The notes under the pieces were generated by a model. The model was not told the DNA's origin, made no database searches, and was given only the letters and a program-made list of their open reading frames with translations. This document shows, piece by piece, positions 1 through 7,946 of a DNA stretch of 32,726 nucleotides. The translations under genes and the position numbers were made by a program. Source of the DNA: Spirochaetales bacterium. Lineage in GTDB: Bacteria > Spirochaetota > Spirochaetia > DSM-2461. Each line of letters starts with the position of its first letter. Within the stretch, counting starts at the first letter, position 1. Location of the stretch: assembly GCA_022360655.1 (NCBI GenBank), contig JAKSCK010000037.1:1-32726 (forward strand), given 5' to 3'.

Positions 1-24
1 AATTTTCCGTGAGGCTTGACCATA
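1..24 (+). rRNA. rrl: 23S rRNA, 3' end only
   Basis: The first bases contain CCGTGAGGCTTGACC, which matches the conserved 3' terminus of bacterial 23S rRNA (the GCTTGACC end that pairs with the 5' end of the molecule). Only the last two dozen bases lie in the window. The exact mature end is approximate. The 5S gene follows on the same strand, as expected for an rRNA operon. Confidence 0.75.
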
Positions 25-312
25 TTATTCTTTATCTCTTTGCAAGGTGGAATTCCTATTTCGCCTTTGAATTATGATGTCTACGGGAGCCAAGGGCGTG
101 AGTAGACTCGATAATTCAGAGATAGCGAAAAGGAATTATACCGCCGGTGGAATGAAGCTCATAGCTGAGTGAATCATCCCATCACTTGGCAGCGCAAGAA
201 ATTATTTCTTTCACTGCTTGACCCTTATCGGCGTAGAGAGTATTCTCCACTCCGGTTCACATAGTGTGCATAAAGAGTTTTATGCAGACGCCCAATGATT
301 TTGGTTATATAA
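25..312 (+). other. 23S-5S internal transcribed spacer with long stem
   Basis: This 288-base spacer holds no tRNA or ORF that I can support. Positions 51-137 fold into a long interrupted stem: 51-56 pairs with 132-137, 59-64 with 125-130, 68-75 with 111-118, and 79-84 with 102-107. This looks like an rRNA-processing stem, as RNase III sites often are, but its role is inferred. Just before 5S there is a perfect palindrome, GGTTATATAACC (303-314). Confidence 0.6.
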
Positions 313-422
<110 letters not shown>

Positions 423-429
423 TTTTTTT

Positions 430-495
430 AAACTCCAAGACGTAGCAGTCTGAGCTTCTTGCCTCACTTCGTTGCTGCCTCTTGGAGTTTTTTTT
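430..495 (+). terminator. Rho-independent terminator of the rRNA operon
   Basis: AAACTCCAAG (430-439) pairs perfectly with CTTGGAGTTT (481-490), and a run of eight or more T follows directly on the + strand. The 41-base loop has further weak pairing. The T run is only on the + strand side. Transcripts arriving from the convergent minus-strand phosphorylase gene would meet the stem without a U tract, so termination in that direction is uncertain. Confidence 0.85.
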
Positions 496-498
496 GCT

Positions 499-3400
499 CT
501 AATTAGAAAACTTTCCTTGAAAATACACTTCCATAACTTGGATTTCCCCCTTCCTCAGTTCTTTTGCGTATGGTGCTGGAAGGAAGGAGGAGAACATTCT
601 TTTCGTCCCTTTTCTGTGGATGCTGATTTTTTCTATTGAATAGTTCCCGCGAAAGAGATCAATTCTTTCTGGATTTCGATAAATGACCTGTGTTTGGTGA
701 AAGAGTTGAAATTCTATTCTGCCATTTTCCGGAAAGAGTCGAAAAGGTAAGCTTGGTTGAGGCTGGAAAATCACTCCTTCCTTGTTTCTTTGAAAAGGAT
801 GCTGGCCTAAAAGAAACTCTGACCAAATTGTGAGATATTCTGCCGTGGCACCTGAGAGTCGACCAACAAATCCTCTTCCATGCAGGGACGAATCAGGAAA
901 GGCACTGGATGCAAGAAAGGAGCTATTTTCAAAGAGGCTCCGTCCATATTGCTCTCTTTCCAAAAAGGGAATAAGAGTATGGAAGGCCTGGTTCCAAAAA
1001 TGGGCATCATTCCCAGAACGGAGAAGTTCAAGTAGATACTTGTATTCCATATGAAGCCAGATAGAACCATTTTCGAGCCAACCACTGGGGAAGGCTTGAG
1101 CCCTGCCTATGCTGGCTGGTTCTGAGGAGATTGATGCATTCAGGAGAAACATCCTTAACGATTTATCATAGAGAGGGCTACTAAGAATGTCCTTATGAAT
1201 AATGAGTTTCTCTTCTGGTGATGAAGCCATCTTCAATTGTTTGACCATTCCTTCAAGAAAGAGAGGGAGTGTCTTCCGCTGAAGCTCTGATGGAATAACT
1301 TTTCCAGGAGCAAGTTCTTTCCATCCACAAATTTCAAAGTAGTAGAAGGTGGGAAGATATCCATTATTTTCCTTTTTTGCTTTTTCAAGGTTTTGTTCTA
1401 GTACGGTTCTGGTGGTGCAGAAGTATGAGATGAGTGCACTGGAAGTACGAGTTTCTTGGTCTATCTCATGCCCATAAATTGAATCTCTGTATAGTGCCAG
1501 CATTGAATGACGGGCAAGCCAGCGTTGATGACGGTTTTCAACATCATTCAAGGTTTCCAGATTCTCAAGAAGTTGCCATGCAGCCAAGAACAGGGTGATG
1601 GATCGATCTGGATTCTCCTTGAGTCGGGGAATCAGCATTTTTATGAGGCGAAGGAGTTCTACACCATCACTGATGGATGAGCCAAAAAGCCCAGGGAGCC
1701 CATTGAGGGCATCATACCAGCCAGGACGCCCCGCATTCATTTCAAGACCGCATTCTTCATAACCAAGAGAGGCCGATTTGACGAGAGCCAGAATGAGAAG
1801 CTTTTCCATTAGGGTGGAACGAAGGGGAAGAAATCGTTCTGTGATGTTCTGAATCTCTATATGGTCCTCATGAATTATTTCGGAGTCCTCCATTCGAAAG
1901 CGTTCCGTGAGAGGACGAATTCGAACGTTGGATGAAAACCATCTGTACTCCGATTGGCCAAAGAAAAGATGTTCATCCTTCTCTGGGAAAATTCGAAGGT
2001 ATTGGTCAATCAGATCAAGATTGTAGGTCCAGTGATCCACCCAATAACCTTCTCCAAAACATGCCTTTGGCTGATAGCGAGATGAAAGAAGAATCTTGGA
2101 AATTTCTTCTTGGGAAAAACCACGATCATAAAGATTGCCAGGGGTTAAATTTTCATTCTCTGGTATGGCTTTTTCAGGGAAATCCTTTTGAAGTTTGTTC
2201 CTCATGTCGGGTGTGAGTAAAAAACTCCCTGGGTAAACAAGGAGGGGATTATGACCATCGGGTTGGATGAGGTCCATGAAGAGTCGAATATCGTAGTTCC
2301 CAATTTCTGGGTAAGTGAATACATTCAGACGACGATTCTGATTGATATCACGGTAATTCCCAAAGCCTGCGGAGTACCGTGTTGATGGAAGATTGAAGTC
2401 GTTGTAATCCCGTTCAAGATCACCATGTTTCCGACCATACACATAGAACACCTGGGTTTGATTCTTTTGGCTCCAGATCATGGGCATTCCCCCGCGTAAG
2501 GTGTTGTCTAGGGCTGTTTGCGCTGTATAGGCATCCAGAATTGGAAGGGCCGTTTTCATTTGATAGGGCTCGATGCAACGGTGTGTTTCCTGGATGCATT
2601 CTTGAATCTTTGATTCAAACCATGGGGTGCTTTCCCAGTTTTTTTGTCTTTGTCTATGAGGTTGTTCAACGAATCCAAAGAGAGAATGCAAATCAAGAGA
2701 TTCACCTGAGGAGAGAGAGGCCGGAAATCCAGCAAATCCACAAGGATAGCGCCCAAGAAGAATGTTCTGCGATTCTCGTATTTCGTGGAGACTCTTTTCC
2801 CGAAACAGAGTTGGATTGGAGAATCCCAGATTGGATCCAAAAATCACAGAAGCATCTGTGATTGGAATCAAAGGTTGATCAATGCCCTGGCGTCGGACCA
2901 CTGCAGACATAAAGTGACCACCCTTAATGGCTTCAACGTTGATGGTATCGCTGATACTGGCACGTATGCGGAAAGATGGAATCTGGGGTATGGAACAATC
3001 CGTTTCTATCCATGCCGCGGCTGTTGCACTCATATTTTTGAGGATCCCATCATGGATTCCATAGGGAACAATGCGAGGAAGTCCATCAAGGATTTCTAAT
3101 TCAAAGGATGTTGACGAAGTGTTTGTGATTGTTAAATGGCGAATCAAAGCTGGATAGCTTTCTCCTGGTAATGTGGCATATTCCACATCAAACAGAAGTC
3201 CATTCTTCCACTGTTCTTGAATGTGAAGTGTGGCCTGGCCAACGAAAAGGGTTCTTTGAAGGGGGAGAAGAGCATTCTCACCAAATGGTTCAGAAACACC
3301 TTGTCCTTGTATTTTTACAAATGTGCGAAAGCCAAGTCGCTCGGTGTCCCTATAGGCTTGATCTGCAGGACGAAATTCAAGAATGGGCTGATTTTTATTG

Positions 3401-3594
3401 CTGTGGCCAAAGCTTGTGACGCATTGACCTCTGTTGACATAGAAGCACCATAGAGGAGTTCCATGAAGTCCTGCAATCCCAGGGAGAAAGCTGGAAAAGG
3501 CTGATGCTTGATTGTAATTTTGGATGGAGTAGATTCCTTGTCTGGTTAGTTCTTCTTGAGTAAGGTTAGTCCTTCCAAGGGGATTTCTTGTCAT
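499..3594 (-). CDS. GH94/GH149/GH161-type glucan phosphorylase
   Basis: This 1031-residue protein has no signal peptide and should act in the cytoplasm, cleaving beta-glucan oligosaccharides with phosphate to give alpha-glucose 1-phosphate. It carries the family's N-terminal beta-sandwich signature (FLPGIAGLHG, WCFYVNRGQ, EFRPADQAY). Conserved central segments fall near residues 385-421 (GDLERDYNDF, GNYRDINQNRR), and GRPGWYDALNGLPGLFG lies near residue 628, where Asp628 is the expected general acid. The length of over 1000 residues fits the longer GH149/GH161-like groups better than cellobiose phosphorylase (about 800). I chose the ATG at 3594 because it forms an ATGA overlap with the GH16 stop and has AAGG eight bases upstream; an in-frame TTG at 3612 is less likely. 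It is the last gene of the operon. The beta-1,3 specificity is inferred from the GH16 neighbour. Confidence 0.82.
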   Translation of the reverse strand: MTRNPLGRTNLTQEELTRQGIYSIQNYNQASAFSSFLPGIAGLHGTPLWCFYVNRGQCVTSFGHSNKNQPILEFRPADQAYRDTERLGFRTFVKIQGQGVSEPFGENALLPLQRTLFVGQATLHIQEQWKNGLLFDVEYATLPGESYPALIRHLTITNTSSTSFELEILDGLPRIVPYGIHDGILKNMSATAAAWIETDCSIPQIPSFRIRASISDTINVEAIKGGHFMSAVVRRQGIDQPLIPITDASVIFGSNLGFSNPTLFREKSLHEIRESQNILLGRYPCGFAGFPASLSSGESLDLHSLFGFVEQPHRQRQKNWESTPWFESKIQECIQETHRCIEPYQMKTALPILDAYTAQTALDNTLRGGMPMIWSQKNQTQVFYVYGRKHGDLERDYNDFNLPSTRYSAGFGNYRDINQNRRLNVFTYPEIGNYDIRLFMDLIQPDGHNPLLVYPGSFLLTPDMRNKLQKDFPEKAIPENENLTPGNLYDRGFSQEEISKILLSSRYQPKACFGEGYWVDHWTYNLDLIDQYLRIFPEKDEHLFFGQSEYRWFSSNVRIRPLTERFRMEDSEIIHEDHIEIQNITERFLPLRSTLMEKLLILALVKSASLGYEECGLEMNAGRPGWYDALNGLPGLFGSSISDGVELLRLIKMLIPRLKENPDRSITLFLAAWQLLENLETLNDVENRHQRWLARHSMLALYRDSIYGHEIDQETRTSSALISYFCTTRTVLEQNLEKAKKENNGYLPTFYYFEICGWKELAPGKVIPSELQRKTLPLFLEGMVKQLKMASSPEEKLIIHKDILSSPLYDKSLRMFLLNASISSEPASIGRAQAFPSGWLENGSIWLHMEYKYLLELLRSGNDAHFWNQAFHTLIPFLEREQYGRSLFENSSFLASSAFPDSSLHGRGFVGRLSGATAEYLTIWSEFLLGQHPFQRNKEGVIFQPQPSLPFRLFPENGRIEFQLFHQTQVIYRNPERIDLFRGNYSIEKISIHRKGTKRMFSSFLPAPYAKELRKGEIQVMEVYFQGKFSN

Positions 3595-4430
3595 TGGTAC
3601 ACCCTTATCCAATCCACCAAGAGTTTTTGAGGAAAGTAATTGGCATTTGGGGGAGGATTGGGAAGAAAATTCCCCCCTATTGCAAGATTGATGAGAAGAA
3701 AAAAGGGACGATCAAAGGGAGCATTGACACCCTGAAGAGAAGAATTCCAGTTTCTTTGAATGGCATAAAGAATTCCATCAACATACCAGCGCAGTTCTCC
3801 AGGAGTCCATTCCAAGGAAAAGATATGAAAATCCTGGGCAAAACTGTTTCGGGAAAAATCCTGACCCCGATATCCATAGGGATTACCAAAATGGATGGTT
3901 CCAAGGATGGTGCTTGGGTCATTTCCTCGATACTCCATGATGTCAATTTCCCCGCAGATGGGCCATCCTACATCTTCAATGTTAGCTCCAAGCATCCAGA
4001 AGGCTGGCCAGAGTCCTGTTCCCACAGGCAACTTGATGCGAGCTTCGATTCGTCCATAAGTGAAGGTTTGTAGTCCTTGGGTTTTGAGGCGTGCCGAGGT
4101 GTAGGAGGAGCCTTGGTACACTTCTCTATGGGCTTCAATCACAAGACCACGTCCTCCTTGGGGAAAATTCTCAATTCGGACATTCTCAGATCTTTGGGTA
4201 TAGTATTGCAGCTCGTTATTTCCCCAACCTATAAGGCCTTGGGTGCTTCCTGTGCCAATGTCATAGGTCCAATTGTTTCCATTAATGGAATTCCCATTGA
4301 ATTCATCATTCCATACCAGTTCATCAAACAGAGGATTCCCGTGTTTGCATCCTCCTAAAACCACCACGGCCAGGAGGGCCGTGGTCGATATAAGGAAGAA
4401 CCTAAAGCCCCAATTTGGCCTTGTTTGCAT
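3591..4430 (-). CDS. GH16 endo-beta-1,3-glucanase-like lipoprotein
   Basis: This 279-residue secreted enzyme has a lipoprotein signal peptide (lipobox LGGC, Cys28) followed directly by one GH16 domain. The catalytic strand reads GEIDIME, with Glu161 as nucleophile, Asp163, and Glu166 as acid/base. The flanking residues (EIDIMEYRG, WPAFWMLG, WYVDG, NLAIGG) resemble laminarinases more than agarases, carrageenases or lichenases, so endo-beta-1,3-glucan hydrolysis is the best guess. It has no carbohydrate-binding module of its own. Its start overlaps the 3' end of the binding-protein gene by 29 bases, with AGGA eight bases before the ATG, and its stop overlaps the phosphorylase start (ATGA), so the three are translationally coupled. 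Anchoring in the outer or inner membrane cannot be decided from sequence. Confidence 0.9.
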   Translation of the reverse strand: MQTRPNWGFRFFLISTTALLAVVVLGGCKHGNPLFDELVWNDEFNGNSINGNNWTYDIGTGSTQGLIGWGNNELQYYTQRSENVRIENFPQGGRGLVIEAHREVYQGSSYTSARLKTQGLQTFTYGRIEARIKLPVGTGLWPAFWMLGANIEDVGWPICGEIDIMEYRGNDPSTILGTIHFGNPYGYRGQDFSRNSFAQDFHIFSLEWTPGELRWYVDGILYAIQRNWNSSLQGVNAPFDRPFFLLINLAIGGNFLPNPPPNANYFPQKLLVDWIRVYQ

Positions 4431-6030
4431 TGATGCGTTCCTGTTTGTAAGCCATGAGAGTCTCTAATCCAAGGTTTTTTCGCTGCTCTTGCATCTCCTC
4501 CCAGAGGGTGTTGAATTCACTTTGTGTTTCTGCTTTGAGAAGTTTTGGAAGGGTTTTGCCAAAGAGGGCCGATATTTTAGCCCCAATGATGCCTTCGGGT
4601 TCAAAGGGTTGGGGGTCTGTGTTGTCATACATGGCATAGCTGACGGTGTAAGGTTTGGTCCAGGCACTGAGCTCCTTGTAGGGGGTGACAGGTTCTCCTT
4701 CCCATTGAGCAAACATGGGATTGTCCATGAGCATCCAGTATTTGACAGAGGCCCCATATTCCTTATCAAACGCCGCACGATCGGAATTCAGAAGTTCTTG
4801 GACCTCAGGAAGGAAGCCTTGTTTTCCATCCACCTCAGACCAGGTGACCCCTTCAATCCCCAGATACAAATCCCGCTGTCCTTCTTCACTCATGAGGTAA
4901 CTCATGAACCGTATAGCTCGTTCTGGCTTTTTGACACTTTTGGAAATAAAAGTGACTGTCCAACCTGAAAGTCCTTGGCCGGCGAGTCGGGGGGGATCGA
5001 GGTTGCTATTGGCAGGTCCATTGACGGCGATGTAGATGGAATTGGGATCTTCGGAGTAGCGAATGGCCTGGGCATCGGTCATATCACTGTGCTGATACAG
5101 CATGGCAAAATACCGGCCTTGGGCTATTTTTTCCTCCATTTGGGCTCGGCGATCAAGGTACACATCATTGGAGATGAGGCCTTCTGATTGGGCTTGTCGG
5201 AACACATTGAGCCACTTCTTGTATTCTGGATCGGCATATCGATCATAGAATTGCCCCTCCTTTTCCAGAGGGATGGCCAGGAAATTCATAAGAAAACTTT
5301 CGAGGGAGTAGTTGCCTGCATCCGTGAATTCATGAAGGCCAAGAGGAAGGATGGGTTGGCCATTGATTTGGGGATATTGGCGTTTTGCTTCTCTGAGTGC
5401 TCCAAGGAAGCCTTCTGGTGTGCGCATGTCGGGACTACCAATGCCCTCGTAGAGGTCTTTCCGAACCAGGAAGGTTTGATTGGACGTTAAATCATAAAGG
5501 TCATAATCACGGGGAGAGTAGGAGGCATTGGGGTAACTGTACACATGACCATCATCTTGGGTGTACCAGCCAAGGCGCTCAGGGACGGCCACTTTAAAAA
5601 AGTAGGGGTCATAGTTTTCTGCAAGAACATCAAGGGGATGAGCCATTTCACCGGCAATGATTTCTTTGACTTGAGGTTCCCACCATCCCAAAGTGATGAA
5701 ATCAGGAAGACTCCCAGAGGCAATCATGGTGTTGAGTTTGTCCGCTTCATTCCCGGCAGGAATGATGAACTGAATGTCCACACCTGTTTTTTCTGTAACA
5801 TAGCGTGAGACGGGATCTTCTCCCCATATTCCACGGAACCACGAAAAATTCAGATACCAATCAAACTGGACAGGAGAGGTATCCAGTGTCCATCCAGGGA
5901 CATTCGGATCAAGTGCTTCCTCTGAATGGGGAGGAAGAGTTCCTTGCTCTCCCTCTCCATTGGCCCCAAGATTCATGACAACAATAAGAACGAAGAGCAA
6001 CATCAACACTGGGCGATTCACCGTTTTCAT
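4402..6030 (-). CDS. Sugar ABC transporter substrate-binding protein (LplA-like)
   Basis: This 542-residue exported protein belongs to the large extracellular solute-binding group that pairs with LplB/LplC-type permeases for oligosaccharides. Visible features are a hydrophobic signal peptide (LMLLFVLIVVMNLGA), the lobe-1 pattern NTMIASGSLPDFITLGWW, and a C-terminal SAxxW-rich half. There is no cysteine at the end of the signal peptide, so it is predicted to be a soluble periplasmic protein and not a lipoprotein. I chose the ATG at 6030 because AAGGAG lies seven bases upstream; the ATG at 6036 sits almost on the ribosome-binding site. It follows the permease stop by 11 bases and overlaps the GH16 gene. 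The probable ligand is a beta-glucan oligosaccharide, judging from its neighbours. Confidence 0.88.
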   Translation of the reverse strand: MKTVNRPVLMLLFVLIVVMNLGANGEGEQGTLPPHSEEALDPNVPGWTLDTSPVQFDWYLNFSWFRGIWGEDPVSRYVTEKTGVDIQFIIPAGNEADKLNTMIASGSLPDFITLGWWEPQVKEIIAGEMAHPLDVLAENYDPYFFKVAVPERLGWYTQDDGHVYSYPNASYSPRDYDLYDLTSNQTFLVRKDLYEGIGSPDMRTPEGFLGALREAKRQYPQINGQPILPLGLHEFTDAGNYSLESFLMNFLAIPLEKEGQFYDRYADPEYKKWLNVFRQAQSEGLISNDVYLDRRAQMEEKIAQGRYFAMLYQHSDMTDAQAIRYSEDPNSIYIAVNGPANSNLDPPRLAGQGLSGWTVTFISKSVKKPERAIRFMSYLMSEEGQRDLYLGIEGVTWSEVDGKQGFLPEVQELLNSDRAAFDKEYGASVKYWMLMDNPMFAQWEGEPVTPYKELSAWTKPYTVSYAMYDNTDPQPFEPEGIIGAKISALFGKTLPKLLKAETQSEFNTLWEEMQEQRKNLGLETLMAYKQERINANKAKLGL

Positions 6031-6041
6031 ACACATACTCC

Positions 6042-6950
6042 TTATCCTTTGATTGAGCCCACAAGGAGCCCTTTCACAAAGTACTTTTGAAGGAAGGGAT
6101 ACACCAAAACAATGGGGAAGGTTGCAGCCACCATGGTGGCCATTTTGATGGATTGGGAGGTGACGGCATTGCGGGATATGCTGGCTGGCATGTTCACCAT
6201 CATTTGGCTGGACTGGTTTTGGGCAATGACACGGTAGAGATAGGTGGCGACGGGTTGGAGTTCCATTTCATTGACATAGATGATTCCAATAAAGAAATCA
6301 TTCCAATGCCAAACGCCTTGGAAGAGGGCGATGGTGGCCATCACTGGGGCGGAGAGGGGAAGAATGATGCGGACAAAAATCCCGAAATCATTCATACCAT
6401 CCATCATGGCGGATTCTTCCAAGCTTTTTGGAATTTCACGAAAAAAGGCCTGGAAAATGATGAGATGGAAGAAATTAAACATACTGGGGAAGAGATAAAC
6501 CAAGAGGTTATCAATGAGTCCGAGGTTTTTGACCAGAAGGAAGGTGGGAATCAGTCCACCATTGAAGAACATGGTAATGACTCCGATGGTCATGTAGGCC
6601 TTCCGTCCAATGAGGCGGGTTTGAAGAAAGGCATAGGCCACCATCGCAGTGAAGAGAAGGTGAGTGGCCGTTCCAGCCACTGTTCGGAAGATGGAAATGA
6701 GAAAAGCCTGAAGAATCCCTTGATGAGAAAACATGGCTCTATAACTTTCAATACTGAAGATTCTTGGCCACCAATAGATGCCACCTAAAAGCGCATCTTG
6801 CCCATCATTGAAAGAGATCACAACAGAATACCAAACGGGATAGAGGGTCATAAAACAAATGAGAATCATGAGGATTCCGTTGATGCGTGGAAAGGGATCG
6901 GATTTTTGTTGTTTTGATTGGCGAATATTGGTGAAGTTTTTTGGGGTCAT
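6042..6950 (-). CDS. Sugar ABC transporter permease, LplC/MalG type
   Basis: This 302-residue inner-membrane permease has about six hydrophobic segments and the cytoplasmic EAA loop (EESAMMDGMNDFGIFVRIILPLSAP) that docks the ATPase. The C-terminus, KYFVKGLLVGSIKG, is typical of the MalG/LplC half of CUT1 importers. I placed the start at the ATG at 6950, six bases after a strong GGAGG that directly follows the stop of the partner permease, instead of the longer ORF beginning at 7007. It works as a heterodimer with the upstream permease. No ATPase is encoded in the operon, so a shared MsmK/UgpC-type ATPase encoded elsewhere is expected. Confidence 0.92.
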   Translation of the reverse strand: MTPKNFTNIRQSKQQKSDPFPRINGILMILICFMTLYPVWYSVVISFNDGQDALLGGIYWWPRIFSIESYRAMFSHQGILQAFLISIFRTVAGTATHLLFTAMVAYAFLQTRLIGRKAYMTIGVITMFFNGGLIPTFLLVKNLGLIDNLLVYLFPSMFNFFHLIIFQAFFREIPKSLEESAMMDGMNDFGIFVRIILPLSAPVMATIALFQGVWHWNDFFIGIIYVNEMELQPVATYLYRVIAQNQSSQMMVNMPASISRNAVTSQSIKMATMVAATFPIVLVYPFLQKYFVKGLLVGSIKG

Positions 6951-6960
6951 CTTTCGCCTC

Positions 6961-7884
6961 CTAGAATAAAGAACGTCCCTGAACTTTCTTGGATAATCCG
7001 TTGGCACCGAGAAGAAGAACTAAGGCAATGATGGCTTTGAAAAGTCCAACAGCTGTGGAATAGGAAAATCGTAGTCCACGAATCCCAATACGGTAGACGT
7101 ACAGATCAATCACATTACTGGCCTCATGATTGAGGGGATTATTCAGAACAAGCATTTGCTCAAAATTTGTGTTGAGAATCCCACTGATGGCCAGAATGAG
7201 AAGTATGGTGATGGTTCCTGCAATGGAAGGCAGGGTGATGTACCACATCTTTTGAAAACGATTAGCTCCATCCACCACAGCGGCTTCATAGAGTTCTGGA
7301 GCAATTCCCGAGATGGCCGCAAGGTAGATGATGGCTCCCCAGCCCATTTCCTTCCAGGTTTCTGAGAGGACCGCAAGGAGCCAAAATCCTTGAGGTTGAC
7401 CAAGAAAAGCAATGGGATTTGAAATGATTCCCATTCGGAGAAGCAGTTCATTCACGAAACCATTCTCTGAAAACCAGGTGATCATGATTCCACCCAAAAC
7501 CACCCAGGAAAGGAAATGGGGGAGATAGGATATGGTTTGCACCCAACGTTTAAATCCTCGAGAACGAATCTCATTGAGCATTAAGGCAAAGATGATGGGG
7601 AGGGGAAAACCAATGGTGAGTTTGAGAACACTCATCCCCAGAGTATTTTTCATGGCGGCAAAAAAGTCGGCATCACGGAAGATTTCTTGAAAATGAATAA
7701 AACCCACCCAGGGGGCTCCATTGATGGTGTGAAATATACGGAATTCCTTAAACGCAATGATGACACCATACATGGGGATGTAGTTGAAGATGAGCATCCA
7801 TAGGAGTCCTGGAAGGGCCATGGCCTGGAGGGCTTTTTGGCGAGAAAGAGAATGGGAGCTTATGGATGACTTCTTGTCTTTCAT
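6961..7884 (-). CDS. Sugar ABC transporter permease, LplB/MalF type
   Basis: This 307-residue inner-membrane protein has six predicted membrane segments and an EAA loop (YEAAVVDGANRFQKMWYITLPSIAG). The N-terminal pattern LPGLLWMLIFNYIPMYGVIIAFKEF is characteristic of LplB-type permeases for oligosaccharides. The ATG at 7884 has GGAGG seven bases upstream. The gene follows the large sugar-binding lipoprotein gene, from which it is separated by a perfect 12-bp hairpin, and its stop lies 10 bases before the start of the partner permease. It would form the transport channel with the LplC-type subunit. Confidence 0.92.
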   Translation of the reverse strand: MKDKKSSISSHSLSRQKALQAMALPGLLWMLIFNYIPMYGVIIAFKEFRIFHTINGAPWVGFIHFQEIFRDADFFAAMKNTLGMSVLKLTIGFPLPIIFALMLNEIRSRGFKRWVQTISYLPHFLSWVVLGGIMITWFSENGFVNELLLRMGIISNPIAFLGQPQGFWLLAVLSETWKEMGWGAIIYLAAISGIAPELYEAAVVDGANRFQKMWYITLPSIAGTITILLILAISGILNTNFEQMLVLNNPLNHEASNVIDLYVYRIGIRGLRFSYSTAVGLFKAIIALVLLLGANGLSKKVQGRSLF

Positions 7885-7911
7885 CCTTGATCCTCCAACA
7901 GGCCGTTGCGA

Positions 7912-7940
7912 AAGGATCGGGGGATGTTCCCCCGATCCTT
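7912..7940 (-). promoter_or_regulatory. Perfect intergenic hairpin inside the glucan operon
   Basis: AAGGATCGGGGG (7912-7923) and CCCCCGATCCTT (7929-7940) form a perfect 12-bp stem with a 5-base loop, between the stop of the large lipoprotein gene and the permease ribosome-binding site. No U tract follows on the minus strand, so full termination is unlikely. A role in 3'-end protection or partial attenuation, giving more lipoprotein than permease mRNA, is inferred. Confidence 0.6.
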
Positions 7941-7946
7941 CATGAT

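Noticed and set aside
430..495. Bidirectional terminator for both the rRNA operon and the phosphorylase gene
   Set aside because: The stem is shared, but the T run exists only for the + strand; the minus-strand side of the stem is followed by an A run and not a U run.
3595..3612. TTG start at 3612 for the phosphorylase
   Set aside because: It would extend into the GH16 gene and has no ribosome-binding site, whereas the ATG at 3594 has AAGG at the right distance and forms an ATGA overlap with the GH16 stop.
6087..6788. 233-codon open frame on the + strand, antisense to the LplC-type permease gene
   Set aside because: It is His/Gly/Asp-rich, lacks any family motif and a ribosome-binding site, and lies fully opposite a well-supported permease gene.
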